Assembly (NCBI GenBank): GCA_016234745.1
Contig: JACRAR010000074.1
Location: forward strand, 124,001-188,000
Direction: 5' to 3'
Origin: Betaproteobacteria bacterium
GTDB lineage: Bacteria; Pseudomonadota; Gammaproteobacteria; Burkholderiales; Rhodocyclaceae
Length of the DNA stretch: 64,000 nucleotides
The position numbers and the translations under genes were made by a program. Shown here in pieces: positions 46,554-54,885 of this stretch. A model generated the notes under the pieces. It was not told the origin of the DNA and made no database searches. It saw only the letters and a program-made list of their open reading frames with translations. The first letter of the stretch is position 1. Every line of letters begins with the position of its first letter.

Positions 46554-46581
46554 AACCGGAACCACAGCAGCGGTTCGGGTT
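46554..46581 (+). terminator. Possible terminator after the carbonic anhydrase gene
   Basis: AACCGGAACC and GGTTCGGGTT form a stem with one G-G mismatch around an 8-base loop, about 50 bp after the stop. No U-tract follows, so termination is only a possibility. The rest of the 194 bp spacer holds the pcm promoter region. Confidence 0.35.
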
Positions 46582-46646
46582 GGTTTGGGCCGTCGTTTGA
46601 CCGGCATCAAAAGGCGGCCACCACGGAGGTGCGTTAAAATACATCT

Positions 46647-46681
46647 TTGCTGCACGAGCATATATTAGTCTATACTAATAT
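46647..46681 (+). promoter_or_regulatory. pcm promoter overlapped by a palindromic operator
   Basis: A -10 box TATACT (46671-46676) stands 18 bp after TTGCTG (46647-46652). A perfect inverted repeat ATATTAGT-CTAT-ACTAATAT (46662-46681) covers the -10 box. The ATG of pcm is at 46699, preceded by GGAG. The layout is that of a dimeric repressor site; the regulator is unknown. Confidence 0.55.
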
Positions 46682-46698
46682 TAATTTGGAGAATTGCG

Positions 46699-47352
46699 AT
46701 GAACCTCGAAAAAGCCCGCTTCAACATGGTCGAACAGCAAATCCGCACCTGGGAAGTCCTCGACCAGGACGTTCTCGATTTGCTGTTCGTGGTCAAGCGC
46801 GAGGAATTCGTTCCCTTGGCTTATCGCCAGCTGGCTTTTGCCGATATCGAAATTCCTCTCGGCCATGGCGCCTGCATGTTCGCCCCAAAGATCGAAGCCC
46901 ATGCACTTCAGGCGCTGCACGTCAAGAAGCATGACAAGGTTCTGGAAATCGGCACAGGTTCGGGCTATATGGCGGCCTTGCTGGCCGCGCATGCCGCGCA
47001 AGTCTGGAGCATCGAGATCGTACCTGAATTGTCCAAGACTGCGCATGCCACCATCAAACGCCTGGGCATCAACAATATCACCGTGGAAACCGGCGACGCC
47101 GCAAAGGGCTGGAAGAGCCAGGCGCCTTATGATGTGATCATGGTCTCGGGTAGTCTGCCGATGTTGCCCACCGAAATTCAGGCGCAGCTCAAGGTCGGCG
47201 GCAGGATGTTCGTCATCACCGGCGATGCGCCCGTCATGAACGCACAGTTGGTCACCCGCACGGCGGAAGATGTTTACCAATGCACCAATCTGTTCGAGAC
47301 TCAGGTGCCTGCACTGGTCAATGCACCCCAGCCCGAGCGCTTCACGTTCTGA
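46699..47352 (+). CDS. pcm: Protein-L-isoaspartate O-methyltransferase family protein
   Basis: 217 residues. The SAM-binding motif is VLEIGTGSGYMAALLA from about 81, and the N-terminus NMVEQQIRTWEVLDQDVLDLLFVVKREEFVPLAYRQLAFADIEIPL is typical of the betaproteobacterial Pcm-like group upstream of tolC. Canonical members methylate isoaspartyl residues in damaged proteins. This subgroup may have another substrate, as the acceptor-site region is divergent. It starts the pcm-rhodanese-tolC operon. Confidence 0.88.
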   Translation: MNLEKARFNMVEQQIRTWEVLDQDVLDLLFVVKREEFVPLAYRQLAFADIEIPLGHGACMFAPKIEAHALQALHVKKHDKVLEIGTGSGYMAALLAAHAAQVWSIEIVPELSKTAHATIKRLGINNITVETGDAAKGWKSQAPYDVIMVSGSLPMLPTEIQAQLKVGGRMFVITGDAPVMNAQLVTRTAEDVYQCTNLFETQVPALVNAPQPERFTF

Positions 47353-47357
47353 GGACT

Positions 47358-47690
47358 ATGCAGCAGATCAGCGCGCTTCAGCTCAGCCAGTGGCTTCAGG
47401 AAGGCGCTGCCGGCACACGAGCCAAACCACAGTTGCTTGATGTGCGCGCGCCATGGGAATTCGAGGTCTGCCATATTCCAGATGCGAAATTGATGCCAAT
47501 GCAAAGCGTGCCGGCACGCTATCAGGAACTGAATAGCGATCTCGCAACGGTGGTGATCTGTCATCATGGCGTCCGCAGCTATCAGGTGGGGCTGTTCCTG
47601 GAACGGCAGGGATTTTCCGAAATACTGAATTTGTCAGGAGGCGTCGCAGCCTGGGCACAGCAAGTCGATCCAGGCATGCCGGTCTATTGA
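47358..47690 (+). CDS. Single-domain rhodanese
   Basis: 110 residues from the ATG at 47358, 5 bp after pcm. Active-site Cys is C68 in the loop CHHGVRS (C-x-x-G-x-R), and the family pieces LLDVRAPWEFEVCHIPDA and LNLSGGVAAWAQQVDPGMPVY flank it. Rhodaneses carry persulfide sulfur in the cytosol. It is conserved between pcm and tolC in related bacteria, but its sulfur acceptor is unknown. Confidence 0.92.
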   Translation: MQQISALQLSQWLQEGAAGTRAKPQLLDVRAPWEFEVCHIPDAKLMPMQSVPARYQELNSDLATVVICHHGVRSYQVGLFLERQGFSEILNLSGGVAAWAQQVDPGMPVY

Positions 47691-47706
47691 GCTCCAGGAG
47701 TCAGCC

Positions 47707-49035
47707 ATGAAAAAAATACTGCTGTTGCTGGCCGCGCTGTTCGCGACGAGCGGGGCGCAGGCCATCGATTTGCTCAGCGCCTATCGCGATGCCCTGGGCT
47801 ATGACGCCCAGATCAGTGCGGCACGGGCAGCGCTTGGCGCCGGCCGCGAAAAACTGCCGCAAGGCCGTGCCGGCCTGCTGCCCTTGGTCAATCTGTCGGC
47901 CAGCTCGGCGTGGAACGACATTGAGTACAAGGCCCGCACCGACCCTCCCAGTGAAAACAAGGTCAAATACAACAGCAACGGCTGGTCCGTCTCGCTGTCG
48001 CAACCGTTGTTCCGCTGGCAAAACTGGGAAAGCTACAAGCAAGCTGAACTCGCCGTGGTACAGGCTGAGGCACAATATGAACTTGCCCGCCAGGATCTCA
48101 CCCTGCGCTTGGCCCAAGCCTATTTCGATGTGCTCCTGGCGGAAGAAACTCTCGCTTCGGCACAGGCGCAGAAAAAAGCCATCGAAGAACAGCTGGCTTC
48201 GGCGAAACGCAATTTCGAGGTCGGCACCGCCACCATCACCGACACCCACGAGGCCCAGGCGCGTTTCGATCTCACGACAGCCCAGGAAATCGCGGCAACC
48301 AACGATTTGCAAGTCAAGCGCGAAAGCCTGCGCACCATCATCGGCAAGGAAGCGGCTGCCATCAAAACGCTTAAACCTGCGGCACAGATTGTGCGACCGC
48401 AACCCGACGACATCAAGCAATGGGTAAGCTCGGCTGAAACCAATAACCTGGCCGTGCAATTGGGCCGCGCCGGGCTGGAAATTGCCTCGCGCGAAATTCA
48501 AAAACAGCGTGCCGGCCATTACCCGACCCTGGACTTGGTGGCCACGCGGGGACGCAATTCGCAAAGCGACACTTTGTCAGTAGGCCGCATCCTGCCCGGC
48601 AGCGACACAGACGTCACCACTGTCGGCGTACAACTGGCGATCCCGCTTTTCGCAGGCGGCGCAATTGCATCGCGAGACCGCGAAGCCGCTTCCATGCGTG
48701 AAAAAGCCAGCGCCGATCTGGACAATGCGCGCCGCAGCGCTGCTCTGGCGGCGCGCCAGGCGTATCTCGGCGTAACCTCGGGACTCTCGCAAGTCAAGGC
48801 ACTCGAGCAGGCCCTGGTGTCCTCTCAATCAGCGCTCGACTCCAACAAACTGGGTTATGAAGTCGGCGTGCGCATCAACATCGATGTTCTCAATGCCCAA
48901 CAGCAGCTCTATGCAACCCGCCGCGATCTTGCCAAGGCACGCTTCGACACCCTGATCGCCCAACTGAGGCTCAAGGCGTCCGCCGGGACCCTGAACGAAG
49001 ACGACATCACCGCGGTGAACGGATTGCTGGAGTAA
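47707..49035 (+). CDS. tolC: TolC-family outer-membrane efflux protein
   Basis: 442 residues: signal peptide (KILLLLAALFATSGAQA), then two OEP repeats of long helices and short strands (LLSAYRDALGYDAQISAARAALGAGREKLPQGRAGLLP; VQLAIPLFAGGAIASRDREAASMREKASADLDNA; YEVGVRINIDVLNAQQQLYATRRDLAKAR). TolC trimers form the outer-membrane duct of efflux pumps and type I secretion. It is the last gene of the pcm operon and convergent with waaA, 13 bp apart. Confidence 0.94.
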   Translation: MKKILLLLAALFATSGAQAIDLLSAYRDALGYDAQISAARAALGAGREKLPQGRAGLLPLVNLSASSAWNDIEYKARTDPPSENKVKYNSNGWSVSLSQPLFRWQNWESYKQAELAVVQAEAQYELARQDLTLRLAQAYFDVLLAEETLASAQAQKKAIEEQLASAKRNFEVGTATITDTHEAQARFDLTTAQEIAATNDLQVKRESLRTIIGKEAAAIKTLKPAAQIVRPQPDDIKQWVSSAETNNLAVQLGRAGLEIASREIQKQRAGHYPTLDLVATRGRNSQSDTLSVGRILPGSDTDVTTVGVQLAIPLFAGGAIASRDREAASMREKASADLDNARRSAALAARQAYLGVTSGLSQVKALEQALVSSQSALDSNKLGYEVGVRINIDVLNAQQQLYATRRDLAKARFDTLIAQLRLKASAGTLNEDDITAVNGLLE

Positions 49036-49048
49036 TCAGCACCGGGAA

Positions 49049-50320
49049 CTATCCCGCCAGCACGCTTTCCGCCAAAGCCAGCGTACGCTCGCTGGCGCCA
49101 CGATGCAGTGATGCAAAAGCCTTTCCTGCGGCACCCATGCGTTCGCGCTCGGCAGGATCCGCCAGCAGCCGCAACGCTTCTGCGACCAAGCCCATAGCAT
49201 CCGCGATTGACTTCGCCGCGCCGCAAGCCAGCGCCTCACGTGCCGCGTCCGGAAAATTGTAAGTCGAGGGTCCAATCAGCACGGGTACACCAACCGCACA
49301 GCCTTCGATCAGGTTCTGGCTGCCATAATCAAACAGGCTACCGCCAATGAAGGCGACATCGCTGGAAGCATAGTAGCCATACATTTCCCCCATGCTGTCG
49401 CCCAGCCACACCTGGGTTTCCGGAGCAACAGGTGTTGCCTCGCTGCGCTTTTGCAGGCGCAGGCCACGCGCAGCGACAAGGCTGGCGACTTCAGCAAAAC
49501 GCTGCGGATGACGCGGCACGATCACCAGCAACGCATTGTTGCCGCATCGGGCAGCCCAGGCTTCAAGCAGCGCATCTTCCTCGCCGGCGCGCGTGCTCGC
49601 AGCGAGCATCACCGGCCGTTTTCCGAAAAACTGCCGAAAACTTTCTCCCAGCGCCATCTGCGCGGCCGGCGGAGTGATGTCGAACTTGAGGTTTCCGAAT
49701 ACCTTCACGTCGCCTGCGCCAAGCCGCTTCAGGCGCTGCGCATCTTCCTCGCTGCGTGCCGCTATCGCCGTGAGGTCCTGCAGCATCGAGCGCGTGAAGT
49801 TCGGCAACCCTGCGTAGCGCCGCGCCGATCTCTCGGACATCCGGGCGTTGATCAAAAGCAACGGAATGGAGCGGCTGCGGCAGAGATGAATGAGATTCGG
49901 CCACAACTCGGTTTCCATGATCAACCCGAGGCATGGCCTGAAATGGTTCAGAAAATGGGACACCGCCCGGGGGTAGTCGTAAGGTAGATAAACCCGGTCT
50001 ACGCTGTCACCGAACAATTTCACTCCGGTCTCGCGCCCCGTTGGCGTCATGTGCGTCAATAGTATCCGGTGGTCGGGATGGCGTTGCAGCAACAAACTGA
50101 TCAGCGCCTGTGCCGCGCTTGTCTCACCTACTGAAACGGCGTGGATCCAGATGAATCTTCGATGTTCCGCCTGCGCCGGCGAGCGCACATAGCAGCCAAA
50201 GCGCTCTCCCCAGTGTTTCCGGTATTCCGGCTGGCGCCTGGCGCGCCACAACAAGCGCAGGACAATCGCCGGCAATGCCAGAATCACCAGCAGGGAATAC
50301 CAGGTCCGTGACAATGTCAT
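49049..50320 (-). CDS. waaA: 3-deoxy-D-manno-octulosonic acid (Kdo) transferase
   Basis: 423 residues: N-terminal membrane anchor (SLLVILALPAIVLRLLW), then a GT30 fold with IWIHAVSVGETSAAQALISLLL, THMTPTGRETGVKLFG, GLIMETELWPNLI and the C-terminal FIGGSLFDYGSQNLIEGCAVGVPVLIGPSTYNFPDAAREAL. It adds Kdo to lipid IVA at the inner membrane. The ATG overlaps the stop of waaC by 4 bp. Confidence 0.95.
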   Translation of the reverse strand: MTLSRTWYSLLVILALPAIVLRLLWRARRQPEYRKHWGERFGCYVRSPAQAEHRRFIWIHAVSVGETSAAQALISLLLQRHPDHRILLTHMTPTGRETGVKLFGDSVDRVYLPYDYPRAVSHFLNHFRPCLGLIMETELWPNLIHLCRSRSIPLLLINARMSERSARRYAGLPNFTRSMLQDLTAIAARSEEDAQRLKRLGAGDVKVFGNLKFDITPPAAQMALGESFRQFFGKRPVMLAASTRAGEEDALLEAWAARCGNNALLVIVPRHPQRFAEVASLVAARGLRLQKRSEATPVAPETQVWLGDSMGEMYGYYASSDVAFIGGSLFDYGSQNLIEGCAVGVPVLIGPSTYNFPDAAREALACGAAKSIADAMGLVAEALRLLADPAERERMGAAGKAFASLHRGASERTLALAESVLAG

Positions 50321-51282
50321 GGTGCAGCAGCCAACGCCCTTGTCACAGCCTCATGGACTGTCGCATAGCTCGGCGGTTCACCGCTTTGGCCGAAGCTGGC
50401 ACAAAATGCGTGGCCAAGCACAGCGGCCTGTCGGCTGTCGGAGTCGCAATAGATTCCAATCGTCGGTCGCCCCAATGCGGCAGCAAAATGTGTGAAGCCG
50501 GTATCGAGTCCCACGACCAAGGCGCTGCCTGCCAGAAAATGCGCCGCTGTCGCCAAATCCATCAGGGGGGGAACCACGGCGCCGGGCAGGAACTGCGCCA
50601 GACGCTGGCTGCGCTGGCGCTCATCGGCGCTCCCCCAAGGCAGCACCGCGACCAGTCCGTTTTGTTTCAGATACAGACCCAGGTTTATCCAGTGCAATTC
50701 CTGCCAGAGCTTCTCGGGACGGCTCGCGGCATGCATCAGCACGCAATAAGGTACGGCGGGGAGCCATTCGGCAACCAAGGGGGATGCTGCAATGCCATAT
50801 TCGGGTGGTGTTTCGACAGCGTAGTTGAGAACCCCTGAGGCGATTGCCCGGCAGCGGTCGACCACGTGCCGCGACCGGGCAATCGGCAGGCGATGGCGAT
50901 AAAACCAAGATGCGAGAGGTTCCCGGATACTTTTCCCATCCCCGCCGACGAGCACTCCGCGCGCCATGGTCCCGACCAGAGCGCTCTTGAGCAAGCCTTG
51001 GCTATCCAGAACGAAGTCGTACCCGGTGGCTTTCAGCTGGCGGTGAAACTCCGCCATTTCATGCCAAGTCTTGCGGCTTCCCAGATGACGCCGCCAGCGC
51101 CTCCAGGCTATGGGAATGACGCAACGTACTCCGGGATGCAGCGCAGGAATGGTCACATAGGCTTCTTCGGCCACCCAGTCCACCACGGCGTCCGGGTAAT
51201 GCGCATGAATGTCGGTCACTACCGGCAAGTTGTGCACCAGATCGCCCATTGATGACATCTTGACCAGCAGGATTTTGAGCAT
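50317..51282 (-). CDS. waaC: Lipopolysaccharide heptosyltransferase I
   Basis: 321 residues from the ATG at 51282 (MLKILLVKMSSMGDLVHNLPVV). GT9 motifs are present: the N-terminal KMSSMGD loop, DSQGLLKSAL, and the C-terminal VVGLDTGFTHFAAALGRPTIGIY with the nucleotide-sugar site. It attaches the first heptose to Kdo of the LPS core. It is coupled to waaA and divergent from the glycosyltransferase gene. Confidence 0.94.
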   Translation of the reverse strand: MLKILLVKMSSMGDLVHNLPVVTDIHAHYPDAVVDWVAEEAYVTIPALHPGVRCVIPIAWRRWRRHLGSRKTWHEMAEFHRQLKATGYDFVLDSQGLLKSALVGTMARGVLVGGDGKSIREPLASWFYRHRLPIARSRHVVDRCRAIASGVLNYAVETPPEYGIAASPLVAEWLPAVPYCVLMHAASRPEKLWQELHWINLGLYLKQNGLVAVLPWGSADERQRSQRLAQFLPGAVVPPLMDLATAAHFLAGSALVVGLDTGFTHFAAALGRPTIGIYCDSDSRQAAVLGHAFCASFGQSGEPPSYATVHEAVTRALAAAP

Positions 51283-51339
51283 TGCCCTCAGCACGCTAGA
51301 ATGGCAGCCACAAATTATAGACTGTTGTCGAGCCGCGGC

Positions 51340-52110
51340 ATGAGCCATCCCCAACGCCTTCCGCTGTCGGCGGTAATCATCACCCGGAACGCCGCATCTT
51401 CGCTGCCGGACTGTCTCAAAGCGCTCGCTTTCTGCGATGAAATTCTCGTGGTGGACTCGGGCAGCACCGATCAAACGGTTGCTCTGGCGGTCGAGCATGG
51501 CGCAAAAATCGTGCATCAGGACTGGCTGGGATTCGGTGCGCAAAAACAATTCGCGGCCACTCAGGCAGCACACGACTGGGTGCTGTGCGTCGATGCCGAC
51601 GAGCGTGTCAGCGAAACATTAAAAGAATCGATTTTGCGGGCACTGGCCCAGCCTCACTGCCTGGCCTATCGCTTCCCGCGCCGCAACCGCTTCCTCGGCC
51701 GTTATTTGCATCATGGCGAAGGCTACCCGGACTGGAGCCTGCGCCTCTTCGACAGACGCCATGCGCGCTGGTCTACCGACACGGTGCATGAGAAAGTGCT
51801 GACACAGACCCAGATCGGCTCTCTCAACGGAGACTTGCTGCACGACTCGGCGGAGAGTCTCAGCACCTATCTCGACAAGCAGAATCGCTACACGACACTG
51901 GCAGCACAACAGGCGCATGCTGCGGGTGAGCGCTCCCATGTCGGACATCTGGTGCTGTCCCCATTGCTGCGGTTTCTCAAACTATATTTCCTGCGGCTGG
52001 GCTTTCTCGATGGCGTGCCGGGATTGGCGCATATCCTCATCGGTTGCGGCAACAGCTTCGTCAAGCATGCGAAAATCATAGAACTGCAATCCCGGTCTTC
52101 TCCGACATGA
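51340..52110 (+). CDS. Family 2 glycosyltransferase, LPS core type
   Basis: About 256 residues from the ATG at 51340; an ATG at 51301 would add 13 residues. A GT-A fold is seen with SAVIITRNAASSLPDCLKALAFCDEILVVDSGSTDQT, the acidic VDADERVS motif for metal/nucleotide binding, and a C-terminal hydrophobic stretch (LVLSPLLRFLKLYFLRLGF). This is the WaaE/KdtX-like group that adds a sugar to the inner core. It stands head to head with waaC and is followed by an epimerase overlapping by 4 bp. Confidence 0.88.
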   Translation: MSHPQRLPLSAVIITRNAASSLPDCLKALAFCDEILVVDSGSTDQTVALAVEHGAKIVHQDWLGFGAQKQFAATQAAHDWVLCVDADERVSETLKESILRALAQPHCLAYRFPRRNRFLGRYLHHGEGYPDWSLRLFDRRHARWSTDTVHEKVLTQTQIGSLNGDLLHDSAESLSTYLDKQNRYTTLAAQQAHAAGERSHVGHLVLSPLLRFLKLYFLRLGFLDGVPGLAHILIGCGNSFVKHAKIIELQSRSSPT

Positions 52111-53114
52111 AAATTCTGCTCACCGGCTGTGCCGGATTTATCGGCATGCACGTCTGCGAACGCTTGCTCGCCGCCGGCAATGAGGTCGTCGGTATCGACA
52201 ATCTCAATGATTACTATGACGTTATGCTCAAGCAAGCCCGGCTGGCGCGATTGCTGCCGCACCCCAAGTTCCGCATGCTCAAACTGGATGTCGCCGACCG
52301 AGCCGGAATGCTGGCATTGTTTGAAAGCGAAATGCCCCAGCGTGTCGTCCATTTGGCCGCCCAGGCCGGCGTTCGCTATTCGCTGACGAATCCGCATGCC
52401 TATGTCGACAGCAACCTGGTCGGCTTCGTCAATGTGCTCGAGGGCTGCCGTCACGGGGAAGTCGAACATCTGGTTTATGGCAGCAGTTCCAGCGTATATG
52501 GCGGCAATAGCCGGATGCCGTTTTCCGAGCATGACAACGTTGACCATCCTGTGAGTATTTATGCCGCAACGAAGAAGGCCAATGAATTGATGGCGCACAG
52601 CTACAGCCACCTCTTCAGCTTGCCCTGCACCGGCTTGCGCTTCTTTACCGTCTATGGCCCGTGGGGCAGGCCGGACATGTCGCTATTCTTGTTCACCAAG
52701 GCCATTCTGGAGAACCAGCCGATCGATGTCTTCAATAATGGCCGGATGCAGAGAGATTTCACCTACATCGACGACATCGCCGAAGGCGTGGTACGCGTCC
52801 TTGCCTGCGCACCGTCCGCCAATCCGGAATTCGACAGGCAACAACCCGATCCGGCAGGCAGCTGGGCGCCGTATCGGATCTGCAACATCGGCAACCACCA
52901 GCCGATCGAATTGATGCACTTCATAGAAACCCTCGAACGCGCACTGGGGAAGACCGCCCGGAAGAACTTTCTGCCCATGCAACCCGGCGATGTTCCTGCA
53001 ACTTTCGCCGACACGGAAACTCTACATGCCTTGACGGGAACCGCCCCGGGTACATCAGTCGAAACGGGGGTGCAGCGCTTTGTCGCCTGGTATCGCGATT
53101 ACTTCAAGGTCTGA
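52107..53114 (+). CDS. NAD-dependent epimerase, UDP-glucuronate 4-epimerase-like
   Basis: 335 residues from the ATG at 52107 (MKILLTGCAGFIGMHVCERLLAAGNEVVG). The Rossmann glycine motif is GCAGFIG; the catalytic YxxxK is Y152 and K156 in SIYAATKKANE, with the SSSSVYGG loop upstream. LRFFTVYGPWGRPDMSLFLFTKAIL and QRDFTYIDDI are typical of 4-epimerases of UDP-glucuronate. It likely supplies UDP-galacturonate for the envelope polysaccharide. It overlaps the glycosyltransferase gene by 4 bp. Confidence 0.9.
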   Translation: MKILLTGCAGFIGMHVCERLLAAGNEVVGIDNLNDYYDVMLKQARLARLLPHPKFRMLKLDVADRAGMLALFESEMPQRVVHLAAQAGVRYSLTNPHAYVDSNLVGFVNVLEGCRHGEVEHLVYGSSSSVYGGNSRMPFSEHDNVDHPVSIYAATKKANELMAHSYSHLFSLPCTGLRFFTVYGPWGRPDMSLFLFTKAILENQPIDVFNNGRMQRDFTYIDDIAEGVVRVLACAPSANPEFDRQQPDPAGSWAPYRICNIGNHQPIELMHFIETLERALGKTARKNFLPMQPGDVPATFADTETLHALTGTAPGTSVETGVQRFVAWYRDYFKV

Positions 53115-53231
53115 GCTTCCCGCGCTGAGTCACAAGTTCTTACAACTCAAAGCAGCTTAAGTCCTGGCTTCATCCATAATGAATTGTTGGCTCGGCTGCA
53201 TCAGCGGAGGGATTAGTCGGAGGAAAAAGTC

Positions 53232-53615
53232 GTGAGATCGACAAAACTGATGATTGCTTTCCTGGTTTTGTGCCTAGCTGTGAGTGGCAGCGCTCTAGCG
53301 GATAGAGGCCATCATCGCCACCATCGCCCTGGCGTCATCGTCGTTAACCCTCTGTGGGGGTACGGTTGGGGACCTTGGTTATATCCTCCACACTACTACT
53401 TACCCTTCGGTCCGCCGGTCTATGTGGAGCAAATCCCGCCACCCGCGTTCCTGGAGCAGGAGGAAGAATCACCGGCAGGGTCTGCTCCCACTACACCGGC
53501 GCAAACCGCTTACTGGTACTACTGCGAACCGCAACGGGCCTTCTTCCCCTATGTCCAGGAATGTCCCGGCGGCTGGCAGAAGGTATTGCCGCACCCACCG
53601 GCCCATCCTGATTAG
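53232..53615 (+). CDS. Small exported His/Pro-rich protein
   Basis: 127 residues starting with GTG at 53232 behind a GGAGGAAAAA ribosome site. The signal peptide is IAFLVLCLAVSGSALA. The mature chain begins DRGHHRHHRP, then Trp/Tyr/Pro-rich sequence (WGYGWGPWLYPPHYY), and ends with the YWYYCEPQRAFFPYVQECPGGWQKV motif, which recurs in many betaproteobacterial exported proteins of unknown function. The two cysteines could form a disulfide. It lies alone between the epimerase and flaG. Confidence 0.75.
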   Translation: MRSTKLMIAFLVLCLAVSGSALADRGHHRHHRPGVIVVNPLWGYGWGPWLYPPHYYLPFGPPVYVEQIPPPAFLEQEEESPAGSAPTTPAQTAYWYYCEPQRAFFPYVQECPGGWQKVLPHPPAHPD

Positions 53616-53650
53616 CCAGCTCGGCGGCACTGACGACCCGGACAAGAATC

Positions 53651-54028
53651 TCAAGCTTGCTTGTTGAGAAGCAAGCCCTGCAGTCGAGTGAGTTCCTTGT
53701 CCAGGTGGAGAATCTCTTCGGGGGGGAATTGGCGGATCACTTCCTGGGTGCTGGAATCAGTGACTTTAATTACAAGCCGGCTTGCGTCCCTGTCTATCGA
53801 AAACTGTAAGTTGGGAGCAGCCGTCTGCGCTTTCTGCTGCAGCAGGGCAAGCGCCTGACGCAGTTCAACCTCGCTGGGCTGTTTCGGTTGAAGGGCGGGA
53901 TTGGTGGCAGGTAGGCTGGGGACATTGCCCGGGACATTCACAGGCGAAGATCCACCGCCCGTAACCAAAGGGCTTGTGCCAGAAGCGTAATCGGTTGTTG
54001 GCAATGATGAGGATTGCACTTTGATCAT
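53651..54028 (-). CDS. flaG: FlaG-family flagellar protein
   Basis: 125 residues: a disordered Ser/Pro-rich N-terminal half, then the FlaG domain with LQFSIDRDASRLVIKVTDSSTQEVIRQFPPEEILHL. FlaG proteins affect flagellar filament length or assembly. The gene follows the low-complexity gene by 9 bp and comes after fliD on the same strand. Confidence 0.9.
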   Translation of the reverse strand: MIKVQSSSLPTTDYASGTSPLVTGGGSSPVNVPGNVPSLPATNPALQPKQPSEVELRQALALLQQKAQTAAPNLQFSIDRDASRLVIKVTDSSTQEVIRQFPPEEILHLDKELTRLQGLLLNKQA

Positions 54029-54037
54029 GGCAAAATC

Positions 54038-54727
54038 TCACGCAAAGGTTTTCACTGCATTGCCGAGCCCGCTCAAGGGCGGATTGCCGGCGTTCTGCAG
54101 GTTTTGCAACAAATCCTGCAAGAAGGATTGCAGGCTGGGTTGAGCGCTACCGTCGTTGGTGGCTGTACTCGTCAGACTCTGGAATGCCGCATTCAGGTCG
54201 GAGGTGGCGCCTGCAGCGGAATTGCTGTTGCTTTCCAGATTCTGCACAAAGCTTTGCAGTTGGGAAACCAGGGTCGTGTAGCCGGACGGTCCTCCGGGAT
54301 TCTGCGCCTTGGCACGACTGTCACTGTTATCCGCCAGGGGCTCCGGCCGTGGTGACCCGTTCAGAGTTGGAACACCGCCCGGATTCAAGGCCTGAAACAG
54401 CGAATGCATGAACGTCTGCAGCGTTAGATCGAAATTCTGGCCATTATTCGAAGGCGCGCTATCGGAAGTATTGTTGCCGCTCGCGTTTGGTGTCGCCACC
54501 GGGGCGGTCACGGCGATTTGCCCGGGTTGTCCCAGGCCAAGCTGGCTCAGTGTCTGGGCTACAACGTTGCGCAGTTGGCCGCCGCCTTGCTTGGCATGCG
54601 CAGTTCCTGAAAGCCCGGTAGCTTCGTTATCGCCATCCCGGTCCCCACCCCGCCCGCTGACAGACACCGGGGGGTTGCCGGAAGGAATCTGTAGGTTCAT
54701 GAAACCACTTACGTTACTGGCGCTCAT
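54038..54727 (-). CDS. Low-complexity protein of the flagellar cluster
   Basis: 229 residues from the ATG at 54727, fixed by AGGAG seven bases upstream. I do not recognise the family. The sequence is rich in Gly, Ser, Asn, Gln and Pro, with two similar amphipathic segments (LTLQTFMHSLFQALNPGG and PSLQSFLQDLLQNLQNAGN), suggesting an internal repeat of helical modules. There is no signal peptide or membrane helix. It lies between fliD and flaG, so a role in filament or cap assembly is conceivable but not shown. Confidence 0.6.
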   Translation of the reverse strand: MSASNVSGFMNLQIPSGNPPVSVSGRGGDRDGDNEATGLSGTAHAKQGGGQLRNVVAQTLSQLGLGQPGQIAVTAPVATPNASGNNTSDSAPSNNGQNFDLTLQTFMHSLFQALNPGGVPTLNGSPRPEPLADNSDSRAKAQNPGGPSGYTTLVSQLQSFVQNLESNSNSAAGATSDLNAAFQSLTSTATNDGSAQPSLQSFLQDLLQNLQNAGNPPLSGLGNAVKTFA

Positions 54728-54822
54728 CGAAAGCTCCTGTTTACTTGGGGGCATTCAGGCCCTCTCGAGCTTTTTTAACGGCACTTGAACGGCAAACTTG
54801 AGGAATTTCTTTGCCCCAGACG

Positions 54823-54850
54823 AAAAAAAACCGGGGCTTCCTCGCCCCGG
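54823..54850 (-). terminator. Rho-independent terminator after fliD
   Basis: On the minus strand CCGGGGC and GCCCCGG form a 7 bp stem with a 6-base loop, followed by a run of eight Ts. It lies 35 bp after the fliD stop and separates fliD from the downstream flaG pair. Confidence 0.88.
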
Positions 54851-54885
54851 CTAAAGCAATACGTTTCAACAGGGAGGCGCGAAAT

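Noticed and set aside
53115-53231. Sigma-54 promoter-like TTGGCTCGGCTGCA before the small exported protein gene
   Set aside because: The distance between GG and GC is 7 instead of the required 10 bases.
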